Positions 27,449-36,212 are shown, counted from the stretch's first letter. The stretch is DNA of 64,000 bases from Duganella alba (GCF_009674495.1 NZ_WKJN01000012.1:99637-163636); one strand, 5' to 3'. Numbers and translations are program-made. The notes: generated by a model not told the origin, from the letters alone.

Positions 27449-28714
27449 ATGCAAACCAATCTCGCTGACTTCATCAAGAACACGCGCGAAGGCGAAGAGG
27501 CCGAAGCGATCCTGCGCGCGTGCGTACATTGCGGCTTTTGCACCGCCACCTGCCCGACCTATCAGCTGCTGGGCGACGAGCTGGATGGGCCGCGCGGGCG
27601 CATTTATCTGATCAAGCAGGTGCTGGAGGGCGAGGCGGTGACGGCCAAGACGCAGCTTCATCTGGACCGCTGCCTTACCTGCCGCAACTGCGAGACGACC
27701 TGTCCATCCGGGGTGAGGTACGGGCGCTTGATCGATATTGGCCGCAAGGTGGTGGAAGAGCGCGTGCAGCGTCCGCTGGGGCAGCGTGTCAAGCGCAAGG
27801 TGCTGGTGGAGGGACTGTCGCGCAAGGCGGTCTTCAAGACGGCTTTGCAGGCGGGGCAGATATTCCGTCCGCTGCTGTCGCCGGCGATGCAGGACAAGGT
27901 GCCGCATCGGCAGGATGCGGGTGTGTGGCCAACGCGCGAACATGCGCGCAAGATGCTGGTGCTGGAGGGCTGCGCGCAGCCGGGCATGGCGCCGAATATC
28001 AATGCCGCGACGGCGCGCGTGCTCGATGCGCTGGGCGTGCAGCTGATCGTCGCGGCCAAGGCGGGATGCTGCGGCGCGCTGCGGCATCATATGAACCATC
28101 AGGAGGCGGCGCTGGACGACATGCGCCGTAATATCGATGCGTGGTGGCCGCATGTGCAGGGCAGCGCGGCGCCGGGCGCGGGCGGCGCGGCGGACGGCGG
28201 CGCGGCGGTCGAGGCGATCGTCATGACGGCGTCCGGCTGCGGCGTCACGGTCAAGGAGTACGGCCATCTGCTGGCGCACGATCCCGAATATGCCGGCAAG
28301 GCCGCGCGCATTTCGATGCTGACGCGCGACCTGAGCGAGATCATGCCGGAATTCGAGGCCGAGCTTGCGCAGCGCGTCAAGACTGGCGAAGCAGGGCGCG
28401 TGGCGTATCACCCTCCCTGCACGCTGCAACACGGCCAGCAGATACGCGGCAAGGTTGAAGGCGTGCTGCGCGCCGCCGGCATCGACGTGGTGCTGTGCGC
28501 CGACAGCCACCTGTGCTGCGGCTCGGCCGGCAGCTATTCTCTGCTGCAACCGGAGCTCTCGCTGCAACTGCGCGACCGCAAGCTGGCCAACCTGGAAAAC
28601 ACCGGCGCACAGACCATCGTATCCGCCAACGTCGGCTGCAGCGCGCATCTGCAATCCGGCACCGAAACGCCGGTGATGCACTGGATCGAACTGCTGGACC
28701 GCGCCTTAAATTAA
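27449..28714 (+). CDS. glcF: Glycolate oxidase iron-sulfur subunit GlcF
   Basis: The 421-aa electron-transfer subunit has two [4Fe-4S] clusters near the N-terminus ('CVHCGFCTATCP' near 28-39 and 'CLTCRNCETTCP' near 78-89). Two cysteine-rich CCG domains follow ('AGCCGALRHH', 'LCCGSAGSY'). It completes glcDEF, starting 3 bp after glcE. Neither glcC (regulator) nor malate synthase glcB is adjacent. The 3' end overlaps the convergent GGDEF-EAL gene by 9 bp. Confidence 0.94.
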   Translation: MQTNLADFIKNTREGEEAEAILRACVHCGFCTATCPTYQLLGDELDGPRGRIYLIKQVLEGEAVTAKTQLHLDRCLTCRNCETTCPSGVRYGRLIDIGRKVVEERVQRPLGQRVKRKVLVEGLSRKAVFKTALQAGQIFRPLLSPAMQDKVPHRQDAGVWPTREHARKMLVLEGCAQPGMAPNINAATARVLDALGVQLIVAAKAGCCGALRHHMNHQEAALDDMRRNIDAWWPHVQGSAAPGAGGAADGGAAVEAIVMTASGCGVTVKEYGHLLAHDPEYAGKAARISMLTRDLSEIMPEFEAELAQRVKTGEAGRVAYHPPCTLQHGQQIRGKVEGVLRAAGIDVVLCADSHLCCGSAGSYSLLQPELSLQLRDRKLANLENTGAQTIVSANVGCSAHLQSGTETPVMHWIELLDRALN

Positions 28715-31246
28715 CGCCAGCTGCGAGGTGCCGCCGGCCGGGGTGCCGTGCAGGCTGAGGATGGGCGGCAGGCTGGCGGCGGCTTGCCACACCTTGGCGG
28801 TATCGAAGCTGGCCACCCACGACAGCACCTCGTCTGCCGGCATCGGCCGCGCCACGCCGTAGCCCTGCACCAGATCGCAGCCCAGGCGCATCAGCATCGC
28901 GCCATGTTCGATGGTCTCGACACCTTCCGCAATCACACCCAGGCCGAACGAACGCGCCAGCCCGATCACCGCGCTGACCAGGTGCAGGTCGTCGCGGTCC
29001 ACCAGCATGTTGCGCACGAAGCTCTGGTCGATCTTCAGGATGTCGGCCGGCAGCCGCTTCAGGTAGGACATCGATGAATAACCGGTGCCGAAATCATCCA
29101 GCGCAAAACTGATGCCCAGCGCCTGGCAGTCCAGCATGATGCTGCGCACGTGGCTGATATCGCTCAACGCCGATGACTCCAATATCTCCAGCTCCAGCAT
29201 ATGCGGCGGCACTTCCGGGAACTCCGCCAGGATCATCTTCAAGCGCTCGACGAAATCATGGCGCTGGAAATGGCGTGCAGCGATGTTCACGCTGATCACC
29301 CAGTCGGTATCGAACGCGCGCCAGGATTGCAACTGGCGCAGCGCCTCGCGCAGCACCCACTCGCCGATATCGACGATGACGTCGGTGTGCTCGACGATCG
29401 GCAGAAAATCCATCGGGCCGACGATGCCGCGCAACGGATGGTTCCAGCGCAGCAGCGCCTCCATGCCGACGATGCGGCCCTTGCGCATGTCCAGCTTGGG
29501 CTGGTAGTACAGCACCAGCTCATTGGCGCGCACCGCCGCGCGCACTTCGGTGCGGCGGTTGTGGTGGGTGCGTACCTGTTCGTCGAGATCGGCGTCGAAG
29601 AAGTGATGGCGGTTGCGGCCCGTGATCTTGGCCTGGTACAGCGCCTGGTCCGCATGCCGCAGCAGGCTGTCCGCGCTGAGGTCATTGCCGGTATAGACCG
29701 CGATGCCCACGCTGGCCGACATGCTGACCGCCTTGCCGCTGCAAACGTAGTCGCGCGCCAGTGCGGCCATCAGCTTGCTCATCGCGTACTCGATGGCGGC
29801 GCGGTCGCTCAGTTCCGGCAGCAGCAGCACGAACTCATCGCCGCCGAGGCGCGCCACGTAGTGACGCTGGCCGGCAAAGTCGTGCAGGCGGCTGGCAACC
29901 TGCTTGAGAATTTCGTCGCCGACGGCCTGGCCCATGGTCTGGTTCACATGCTGGAAGTGATCCAGGTCGAACAGGCATACCGCCAGCAGGTAGTTGTGCT
30001 CGCGTGCGCGCTCCACTTCCTGCTCGAAGCGCTGTGCCAGCGCGGTGCGGTTGGGCAGGCCGGTGAGGATGTCGTGATTGCTCTGCCACGAAATCTGCTG
30101 CATCAGCTGGCGGCGTTCGGTCACGTCGCGGAACACCAGCACCGAACCTTGCACCTCGCCCTGCGGCGTGCGGATGGCGTTGGCGGTGTACTCCACGGTG
30201 CAGGTCTGGCCCATGCGGTTGCGCAGGTTCTGGTTGCCCACCTTGACTACTTCGCCGCCGGCGTAAATCGCCTTCATCGCCTTCAGCAGCGAGTGCTGGC
30301 CGAAATTATTCGACAGCACGAACACCTGGTGCAGCTCCATGCCGCGCGCACGTGACTCCGGCCAGCCGGTCAGCTGCTGCGCCACTTCGTTGATGGTGTC
30401 GATCTTGCCGTGCAAATCGGTGGTGATGACGGCGTCGCCGATGGAGGCCAGCGTCACCTCGATGCGGTCCTTTTCGACCTGCAACTGCTTCTGCGCCAGC
30501 AGGGTGCGCGTCAGCTGCGCGCTCAGGTTGTTCTGGCTTTGCTGCAGCTTGTGCACCAGCGCCTGCACGCGCTGCGCCATGTTGTTGAAGGTGGAGGCCA
30601 GCATGCGCGCTTCCAGCGTGCCTTGCACCGGCAGGCGCACATCGTGGTCGCCGCCCTGGAAGCGGTTGGTGGCGTCGGCCAGGCGCGCCAGCATGCGCTT
30701 GTTGGCGAGGATGATGATGCCCAGCAGCGTGTAGATGACGATGACGTTGATCGCCGAGATCACCGCCTGCTGGTAGATGCTGCGCCACACGTCGTTGAGC
30801 GCGCGCACCGGTTCAAAATCCAGCACCAGCGTGGCGCCGTCGAGGATGACCGTGCGGCTGGCGCGGGCCAGCGGACTGAATCGCACAAACCAGCGCGGAT
30901 ATTGCGGCTCGGCCTGCGGACTGCGCAGCGCTTCCAGATGGCCGCCGGCATAGTCCAGCCGCGCCGCGCTCAAGTCGCCGTTGAGCAGCAGGGCGCCCGA
31001 CAGCGTGTTGTCCAGCGCGGCGCGATCCGATATGGCGAGCGCCGGCTGCAGCGTCTTGCGTAAATGCGCAGTCACTTCGCCGGCCTCGCGTTGATAGCGG
31101 GCGTTGGCGTTGGTGGTTTCGGACTCCAGCATCAGGTGATAGCGCAAGCCCACCACCGTCGCGATCATCAGCAGGATGGGCACGAACAGCCTGGAGTACA
31201 TCCCCATCCGCAGCCAGTAAGACAGAATTTTTCCCATTAAGGACAT
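28706..31246 (-). CDS. Membrane-bound HAMP-PAS-GGDEF-EAL cyclic-di-GMP enzyme
   Basis: The 846-aa protein has TM helices at about 18-36 and 165-187 bounding a periplasmic sensor domain. These are followed by HAMP (about 188-240), a coiled segment, PAS (about 262-385), GGDEF (about 390-550) and EAL (about 565-815). The GGDEF site 'RLGGDEF' is intact (near 467), and no RxxD inhibitory site is seen in front of it. The EAL domain keeps 'EALLRW', the Asn, the paired Asp of 'DDFGTGYSS', Lys of 'LKIDQSF' and Glu of 'AEGVET', so phosphodiesterase activity is likely. It may regulate motility or biofilm; two pilus motor genes lie just upstream. Confidence 0.9.
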   Translation of the reverse strand: MSLMGKILSYWLRMGMYSRLFVPILLMIATVVGLRYHLMLESETTNANARYQREAGEVTAHLRKTLQPALAISDRAALDNTLSGALLLNGDLSAARLDYAGGHLEALRSPQAEPQYPRWFVRFSPLARASRTVILDGATLVLDFEPVRALNDVWRSIYQQAVISAINVIVIYTLLGIIILANKRMLARLADATNRFQGGDHDVRLPVQGTLEARMLASTFNNMAQRVQALVHKLQQSQNNLSAQLTRTLLAQKQLQVEKDRIEVTLASIGDAVITTDLHGKIDTINEVAQQLTGWPESRARGMELHQVFVLSNNFGQHSLLKAMKAIYAGGEVVKVGNQNLRNRMGQTCTVEYTANAIRTPQGEVQGSVLVFRDVTERRQLMQQISWQSNHDILTGLPNRTALAQRFEQEVERAREHNYLLAVCLFDLDHFQHVNQTMGQAVGDEILKQVASRLHDFAGQRHYVARLGGDEFVLLLPELSDRAAIEYAMSKLMAALARDYVCSGKAVSMSASVGIAVYTGNDLSADSLLRHADQALYQAKITGRNRHHFFDADLDEQVRTHHNRRTEVRAAVRANELVLYYQPKLDMRKGRIVGMEALLRWNHPLRGIVGPMDFLPIVEHTDVIVDIGEWVLREALRQLQSWRAFDTDWVISVNIAARHFQRHDFVERLKMILAEFPEVPPHMLELEILESSALSDISHVRSIMLDCQALGISFALDDFGTGYSSMSYLKRLPADILKIDQSFVRNMLVDRDDLHLVSAVIGLARSFGLGVIAEGVETIEHGAMLMRLGCDLVQGYGVARPMPADEVLSWVASFDTAKVWQAAASLPPILSLHGTPAGGTSQLALI

Positions 31247-31312
31247 AGGCGACTGATTCGACAGGAAGCGAAATCCAATATTACCGAAAAGTTAAGCTTT
31301 GCGCCTGTTTTG

Positions 31313-31324
31313 GAAAACGTTTTC
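31313..31324. promoter_or_regulatory. LacI/PurR-type palindrome upstream of the GGDEF-EAL gene
   Basis: GAAAACGTTTTC is a perfect 12-bp palindrome with a central CG, the hallmark of LacI-family operators and close to the E. coli PurR box. It lies in the 96-bp gap between gpx and the GGDEF-EAL gene, about 67 bp before the latter's start. Binding is an inference and no LacI-type gene is in the window. Confidence 0.35.
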
Positions 31325-31342
31325 GTCATTGTGTTGTCGGAA

Positions 31343-31828
31343 TCACTCAGCCAGCAGTTTTTCGATGTCGGCAATCAGCTCTTCCGGCTTGGTGGCCGGC
31401 GCGTAGCGGTTGTAGACGGTGCCGTCCTTGCGGATCAGAAATTTCGTGAAGTTCCACTTGATGGCCTGGGTGCCGAGGATGCCGGGGGCGTCCTTCTTCA
31501 GCTTTTGGAACAGTGGGTGGGCATGGTCGCCGTTGACGTCGATCTTGGCGAACAGCGGGAAGGTGACGCCGTAGTTCTTTTCGCAGAAGGCGCCGATTTC
31601 CTCGGCCTGACCCGGCTCCTGCGCGCCGAACTGGTTGCACGGGAAGCCCAGCACTTCCACGCCCTTGTCCTTGAACTGCTGGTACACCGCCTCCAGCCCC
31701 TTGTACTGCGGCGTGAAGCCGCACTTGCTGGCGGTGTTGACGATCAGGAGCACCTTGCCCTTGTACTGGCCGAGGTTGACCGGCTGGCCGGACAGGCTGT
31801 CGGCGCTGATGTCGAAGATCGTGCTCAT
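31343..31828 (-). CDS. Glutathione peroxidase (thiol-type)
   Basis: The 161-aa thioredoxin-fold peroxidase has the active-site motif 'NTASKCGFTPQY' (Cys near 36) followed by 'GFPCNQFGAQEPG', with a possible resolving Cys near 64, and 'WNFTKFLI'. Bacterial members with Cys in place of selenocysteine usually reduce hydroperoxides with thioredoxin or glutathione. The ATG overlaps the pilU stop by one base (TAATG), so it is translated from the pilT-pilU transcript. Confidence 0.92.
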   Translation of the reverse strand: MSTIFDISADSLSGQPVNLGQYKGKVLLIVNTASKCGFTPQYKGLEAVYQQFKDKGVEVLGFPCNQFGAQEPGQAEEIGAFCEKNYGVTFPLFAKIDVNGDHAHPLFQKLKKDAPGILGTQAIKWNFTKFLIRKDGTVYNRYAPATKPEELIADIEKLLAE

Positions 31829-32964
31829 TAGATGATTCCCAAATGTTCGGTGCCGGCCGACAGGTCGCGGTTCTTCGCGGCCTTGCCTTCCAGCTTGATG
31901 GTCAGGCGCAGGTCGTTGACGGAGTCGGCGTTGCGCAGCGCGTCCTCGTAGGTGATCAGGTCGGCCTCGTGCAGCTCGAACAGCGACTGGTCGAAAGTCT
32001 GCATGCCGAGCTCGCGCGACTTCTTCATCAGCTCCTTGATCTCGTGCACCTGGCCCTTGAAGATCAGGTCCGAGATCAGCGGCGAGTTGAGCATGATCTC
32101 GATGGCCACCGCGCGGCCCTTGGATTCCTTGCGTGGAATCAGGCGCTGCGAAATCATGCCCTTCAGGTTCAGCGACAGGTCCATCAGCAGCTGCTGGCGG
32201 CGTTCCTCGGGGAAGAAGTTGATGATGCGGTCGAGCGCCTGGTTGGCGCTGTTGGCGTGCAGCGTGGCCAGGCACAGGTGGCCGGTCTCGGCGAAGGCGA
32301 TGGCGTGGTCCATGGTTTCGCGGTCGCGGATCTCGCCGATCTGGATCACGTCCGGCGCCTGGCGCAGCGTGTTCTTCAGCGCCACGGCCCAGTCGTCGGT
32401 GTCGACGCCGACTTCGCGCTGGGTGACGATGCAGTTTTTGTGCGGGTGGACGAATTCGACCGGATCTTCGATGGTGATGATGTGGCCGTAGCTGTTCTCG
32501 TTGCGGTAGCCGACCATGGCGGCCAGCGTGGTCGATTTGCCGGAGCCGGTGGCGCCGACCATGATCACCAGGCCGCGCTTGGACATCACCACGTCCTTCA
32601 GCACGTCCGGCAGGCCGAGGTCTTCCAGCTTGGGGATGTCGGAGTTGATGGTCCGCAGCACCATGCCCACCGCGCCCATCTGCACGAAGGCGGAGACGCG
32701 GAAGCGGCCGATGTCGCCGGGGCTGATGGCGAAGTTGGCTTCCTTGGTCAGCTCGAAGCCGGCGGCCTGCTTGTCGTTCATGATGGAACGGGCCAGGTCG
32801 AGCGTGTGGGCGGCGGTCAGCGCCTGCGCCGACACCGGCGTCATCTTGCCGTCGATCTTGACGGCCGGCGGAAAGCCGGCGGTGATGAACAGGTCCGAGC
32901 CTTTCTTGGCCAGCATCAGGCGCAGCAAGTCGAACATGAATTTTGAGGCCTGATCGCGTTCCAT
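31828..32964 (-). CDS. pilU: Type IV pilus retraction ATPase PilU
   Basis: This 378-aa hexameric motor ATPase works with PilT in pilus retraction. It has Walker A 'GATGSGKST' (near 135), the Asp box, Walker B 'QIGEIRDRETM' and the His box 'TLHANSANQALDR', plus the C-terminal helical domain that distinguishes PilU from PilT ('LGMQTFDQSLFELHEADLITYEDALRNADS'). It follows pilT on the same strand, but the 105-bp gap is almost filled by a perfect hairpin. Its ribosome site is the weak GAAAGAAG. Confidence 0.93.
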   Translation of the reverse strand: MERDQASKFMFDLLRLMLAKKGSDLFITAGFPPAVKIDGKMTPVSAQALTAAHTLDLARSIMNDKQAAGFELTKEANFAISPGDIGRFRVSAFVQMGAVGMVLRTINSDIPKLEDLGLPDVLKDVVMSKRGLVIMVGATGSGKSTTLAAMVGYRNENSYGHIITIEDPVEFVHPHKNCIVTQREVGVDTDDWAVALKNTLRQAPDVIQIGEIRDRETMDHAIAFAETGHLCLATLHANSANQALDRIINFFPEERRQQLLMDLSLNLKGMISQRLIPRKESKGRAVAIEIMLNSPLISDLIFKGQVHEIKELMKKSRELGMQTFDQSLFELHEADLITYEDALRNADSVNDLRLTIKLEGKAAKNRDLSAGTEHLGII

Positions 32965-32980
32965 AATCTTCTTTCAAGAC

Positions 32981-33064
32981 GGGGTCAGGTCCCTCATTTC
33001 TACACGGTCTCTGCTGTAGCCACGGCTACAGCAGAGACCGTGTAGAAATGAGGGACCTGACCCC
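32981..33064. repeat. 84-bp perfect palindrome (41-bp arms) between pilT and pilU
   Basis: The arms 32981-33021 and 33024-33064 are exact reverse complements, with only AC between them. The ends read GGGGTCAGGTCCC and its complement. The element starts 5 bp after the pilT stop and ends 16 bp before the pilU start. It resembles REP-like mobile palindromes and shares its GGGGTC...CCC ends with the palindrome at 53126-53151. In RNA it would form a very stable hairpin inside the pilT-pilU transcript. Confidence 0.9.
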
Positions 33065-33069
33065 GGAGT

Positions 33070-34113
33070 TTAACCGGGGAAATTGTCGGGCGACTTGGCG
33101 GCGTTGCGGGCGGCGGCGGCGCTGATGATGTTGCGGCGGACCAGGTCGGTGAGGTTCTGGTCCAGCGTCTGCATGCCGACGCCGCTGCCGGTCTGGATCG
33201 CCGAATACATCTGCGCCACTTTGGCTTCGCGGATCAAGTTGCGGATGGCCGGCGTCGCCACCATGATTTCGTGCGCAGCCACGCGGCCGGCGCCGTCCTT
33301 GGTTTTCAGCAGCGTCTGCGAAATCACGGCCTGCAGCGATTCCGACAGCATGGCCCGCACCATTTCCTTTTCATCGGCCGGGAACACGTCGACGATACGG
33401 TCGATGGTCTTGGCCGCCGACGAGGTGTGCAGCGTGCCGAACACCAGGTGGCCGGTCTCCGCCGCCGACAAGGCCAGGCGGATGGTTTCCAGGTCGCGCA
33501 GCTCGCCGACCAGGATGCAGTCCGGATCTTCGCGCAGGGCCGAGCGCAGCGCGTTGTTGAACGACAGCGTGTGCGGTCCCACTTCGCGCTGGTTGATCAG
33601 GCATTTCTTGGATTCGTGGACGAACTCGATCGGGTCCTCGATCGTCAGGATGTGGCCGTACTCGTTTTCGTTGAGGTGGTTGACCATGGCCGCCAGCGTG
33701 GTCGACTTGCCGGAGCCGGTCGGGCCGGTCACCAGCACCAGGCCGCGCGGCTTGAGCGCGAACTCGGCGAAGATCTTCGGCGCGTTCAGTTCTTCCAGGC
33801 TCAGGATCTTGGACGGAATCGTCCGCAGCACCGCCGAGGCGCCCCGTTCCTGGTTGTAGGCATTGACGCGGAAGCGCGCCAGGCCGGGAATCGCGAACGA
33901 GAAGTCGACCTCCAGCATCTCTTCATACGCCTTGCGCTGGCCGTCGTTCATGATGTCATAGATCATGCCGTGCACGTCCTTGTGCTCCAGCGGCGGCAGG
34001 TTGATGCGGCGCACGTCGCCGTGCACCCGTATCATCGGCGGCAGCCCGGCCGACAGGTGCAAGTCCGAAGCCTTGTTCTTGACGGAGAATGCGAGAAGTT
34101 CGGAGATGTCCAT
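33070..34113 (-). CDS. pilT: Type IV pilus retraction ATPase PilT
   Basis: This 347-aa hexameric AAA+-like motor at the inner-membrane base of type IV pili pulls pilin subunits back to give twitching. The PAS-like N-terminal domain has 'KNKASDLHLSAGLPPMIRVHG'. Walker A 'GPTGSGKST' is near 130-138, followed by 'IEDPIEFVH', Walker B 'LVGELRDLETI' and 'GTLHTSSAAKTIDR'; the 'AIRNLIREAKVAQM' retraction motif is near 293. Length and motifs are normal. It is transcribed divergently from yggS with a 53-bp gap; AGGGA lies 7 bases before the ATG. Confidence 0.96.
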   Translation of the reverse strand: MDISELLAFSVKNKASDLHLSAGLPPMIRVHGDVRRINLPPLEHKDVHGMIYDIMNDGQRKAYEEMLEVDFSFAIPGLARFRVNAYNQERGASAVLRTIPSKILSLEELNAPKIFAEFALKPRGLVLVTGPTGSGKSTTLAAMVNHLNENEYGHILTIEDPIEFVHESKKCLINQREVGPHTLSFNNALRSALREDPDCILVGELRDLETIRLALSAAETGHLVFGTLHTSSAAKTIDRIVDVFPADEKEMVRAMLSESLQAVISQTLLKTKDGAGRVAAHEIMVATPAIRNLIREAKVAQMYSAIQTGSGVGMQTLDQNLTDLVRRNIISAAAARNAAKSPDNFPG

Positions 34114-34166
34114 TTATAATCCCTGTGCCCAGACGTTGATGTGGCCAATTTAACGCTTTTTACTCG

Positions 34167-34877
34167 ATGATTATGTCCCCGATCCGCCAGAACTTGCAAG
34201 CCATCACCACCACAATTGTTGCCGCTGCCCAAGAATCAGGCAGGCAGCCGGCGTCGGTGCAGCTGCTGGCGGTGTCCAAGACCTTCGGCCCGGAGGCGGT
34301 GCTGGAGGCGGTGGCGGCCGGCCAGCGCGCGTTTGGCGAGAACTATCTGCAGGAGGGCCTGGACAAGATCCGCGCCGTGCAGGAGGCCGGGGCGCCGGCG
34401 CTGGAGTGGCATTTCATCGGCCCGATCCAGAGCAACAAGACGCGCCCCATCGCGGAGCACTTCGCCTGGGTGCACACGGTCGAGCGCGAAAAGATCGCGC
34501 AGCGGCTGTCCGAGCAGCGGCCGGCCGGCATGGCGCCGCTGCAGATCTGCCTGCAAGTGAACATCAGCGGCGAAGCCAGCAAGAGCGGCGTCGCCCCGAA
34601 TGAACTGGCGGCGCTGGCCCACAAGGTCGCGGCGCTGCCCAACCTGACCCTGCGCGGCCTGATGGCGATCCCCGAGCCGGCCGACGATTTCGACCAGCAG
34701 CGCGCGGCCTTCGCGCAGCTGCGGACCTTATATGAACAACTGCGCGCGGACGGGCTGGCGCTCGATACGCTGTCGATGGGCATGTCGGCCGACATGCGGG
34801 CGGCGATTGTCGAAGGCGCCACCATCGTGCGCGTCGGCAGCGCCATCTTCGGCGCGCGCAACTATGACAAGGCTTGA
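34167..34877 (+). CDS. yggS: YggS-family pyridoxal-phosphate homeostasis protein
   Basis: The 236-aa single-domain alanine-racemase-like barrel has the PLP-binding Lys in 'LLAVSKTFG' near residue 38, 'FGENYLQE', 'WHFIGPIQSNKTR' and the C-terminal 'SMGMSADMRAAI...VRVGSAIFG'. Family members carry PLP without a known enzymatic reaction and buffer cellular PLP and amino-acid pools. It is 3 bp upstream of proC, the usual pairing. A second ATG at 34173 is also possible. Confidence 0.94.
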   Translation: MIMSPIRQNLQAITTTIVAAAQESGRQPASVQLLAVSKTFGPEAVLEAVAAGQRAFGENYLQEGLDKIRAVQEAGAPALEWHFIGPIQSNKTRPIAEHFAWVHTVEREKIAQRLSEQRPAGMAPLQICLQVNISGEASKSGVAPNELAALAHKVAALPNLTLRGLMAIPEPADDFDQQRAAFAQLRTLYEQLRADGLALDTLSMGMSADMRAAIVEGATIVRVGSAIFGARNYDKA

Positions 34878-34880
34878 GAC

Positions 34881-35705
34881 ATGAAGATAGCATTTATCGG
34901 CGGCGGCAATATGGCGGCGGCCCTGATCGCGGGACTGGCCAACAAACTGACCGACGGCGCCAACATCCACGTGGCCGACCCGAACGCCGAGGCGCTGGCG
35001 CGGCTGCACAAGCAGTACGGCGTGACCACCTCGGCGGCGGCCGATGCGGCGCTGTCCGCCGCTGACGTCATCGTGCTGGCGGTCAAGCCGCAAAGCATGC
35101 GCGAGGTGGCGGCGCAGGTGCTGCCGTTTATCGACAAGGCGAAGCAGCCGCTGATCGTCTCGATCGCGGCCGGCATCCGCAGCGCCGACCTGTCGCGCTG
35201 GCTGGGCGGCTACGGCGCCATCGTGCGCTGCATGCCGAACACGCCGGCGCTGATCGGCATGGGCATCACCGGCATGGTGGCGATGGCCGGCGTCAGCGCC
35301 GGGCAGACCAAGGCTGCCGACGACATCCTACGCGCCGTCGGTCCGACCGTGTGGCTGGACGACGAAAGCAAGATCGACGCGGTGACGGCGGTCTCCGGCA
35401 GCGGCCCGGCCTATGTGTTCTACTTCATTGAAGCGATGCAGCAGGCGGCCGAGGAAATGGGCTTGAGCGCGGAGCAGGGCAAGCAACTGACGCTGGCCAC
35501 CTTCACCGGCGCGGCCCAGCTGGCGCAACAGTCGAGCGAACCGGTAGCGCTGCTGCGCGAGCGCGTCACCTCGAAAGGCGGCACCACCTACGCCGCGCTG
35601 ACCAGCATGCAAGGCAGCGACGTCAAGGCCGCCATCGTCACCGCCATGAAGGCCGCCGCCGCGCGCGGCAAGGAACTCGGCGACGAGCTGGGCGCCGCCG
35701 GCTAA
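34881..35705 (+). CDS. proC: Pyrroline-5-carboxylate reductase
   Basis: This 274-aa enzyme reduces 1-pyrroline-5-carboxylate to L-proline with NAD(P)H, the last step of proline synthesis. It has the Rossmann motif 'FIGGGNMAAALI' at the N-terminus, 'VLAVKPQ' and the signature 'VSGSGPAYVFYFIEAM' near 173, with the C-terminal 'RERVTSKGGTTYAAL'. It is coupled to yggS (3-bp gap) and ends 10 bp from the convergent Rrf2-type gene. Confidence 0.95.
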   Translation: MKIAFIGGGNMAAALIAGLANKLTDGANIHVADPNAEALARLHKQYGVTTSAAADAALSAADVIVLAVKPQSMREVAAQVLPFIDKAKQPLIVSIAAGIRSADLSRWLGGYGAIVRCMPNTPALIGMGITGMVAMAGVSAGQTKAADDILRAVGPTVWLDDESKIDAVTAVSGSGPAYVFYFIEAMQQAAEEMGLSAEQGKQLTLATFTGAAQLAQQSSEPVALLRERVTSKGGTTYAALTSMQGSDVKAAIVTAMKAAAARGKELGDELGAAG

Positions 35706-35715
35706 GGCGCCGCGG

Positions 35716-36132
35716 TTATTCCGTTACGACTTCGCTGGCGATGTCCGCCAGCGTGATCGACGCCATGCGCGTTCGCATCGTCGCTTCCGCTTCTTCCATC
35801 ACGCCGCGCAATGCGGTGTTGCTGGCCTGTTCGACAGGGCAGCCCGGATGATCCTGCGCGCAGGCGATGGCGAATAGCTCCGGCTCGTCCAGCGCGCTGT
35901 AAATATCGAGCACGGTCAGGTCGGCCAGTGGCCGCAGTATCTGCCAGCCGCCGCCGTGTCCGCCTTCCGACGCCACATAGCCGCGTGCCTTCAGGCCCGC
36001 CATCGTGCGCCTCACCACCACCGGATTGGTGTCCAGCATCTGCGCGATCGTGTCGGAGGTGGCGCGGCCGCCGCGCAGTGACATGTGGATCAGCACATGC
36101 AGCATGCGGCCTAGTTTGCTGTCTTTCTTCAT
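35716..36132 (-). CDS. Rrf2-family transcriptional regulator
   Basis: The 138-aa protein has an N-terminal winged helix ('TSDTIAQMLDTNPVVVRRTMAGLKARGYVASEGGHGGGW'). The C-terminal region contains two Cys ('IACAQDHPGCPVE'), not the three-Cys cluster of IscR or NsrR, so it resembles the YwnA-like branch that may sense redox or electrophile stress through thiols. It is divergent from the epoxide hydrolase-like gene, with paired GTTA/TAAC dyads in between that are its probable operators. Confidence 0.88.
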   Translation of the reverse strand: MKKDSKLGRMLHVLIHMSLRGGRATSDTIAQMLDTNPVVVRRTMAGLKARGYVASEGGHGGGWQILRPLADLTVLDIYSALDEPELFAIACAQDHPGCPVEQASNTALRGVMEEAEATMRTRMASITLADIASEVVTE

Positions 36133-36133
36133 T

Positions 36134-36199
36134 GTTATCGTGTAACTCTATATGTTGCGCAAGTGCGCTCAAGCGTGTATCGTAACACTCATTGTTACG
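36134..36199. promoter_or_regulatory. Paired dyads in the Rrf2 / hydrolase divergent promoter
   Basis: CGTAACA (36181-36187) and TGTTACG (36193-36199) are perfect 7-bp arms around a 5-bp spacer, lying 14 bp before the hydrolase ATG. A related site, GTTA-N5-TAAC, is at 36134-36146 right at the Rrf2-type gene start. Both share the TGTTA/TAACA half-site. They look like operators for mutual and self repression by the Rrf2 protein. Confidence 0.55.
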
Positions 36200-36212
36200 C
36201 ATGAGGATCGAT

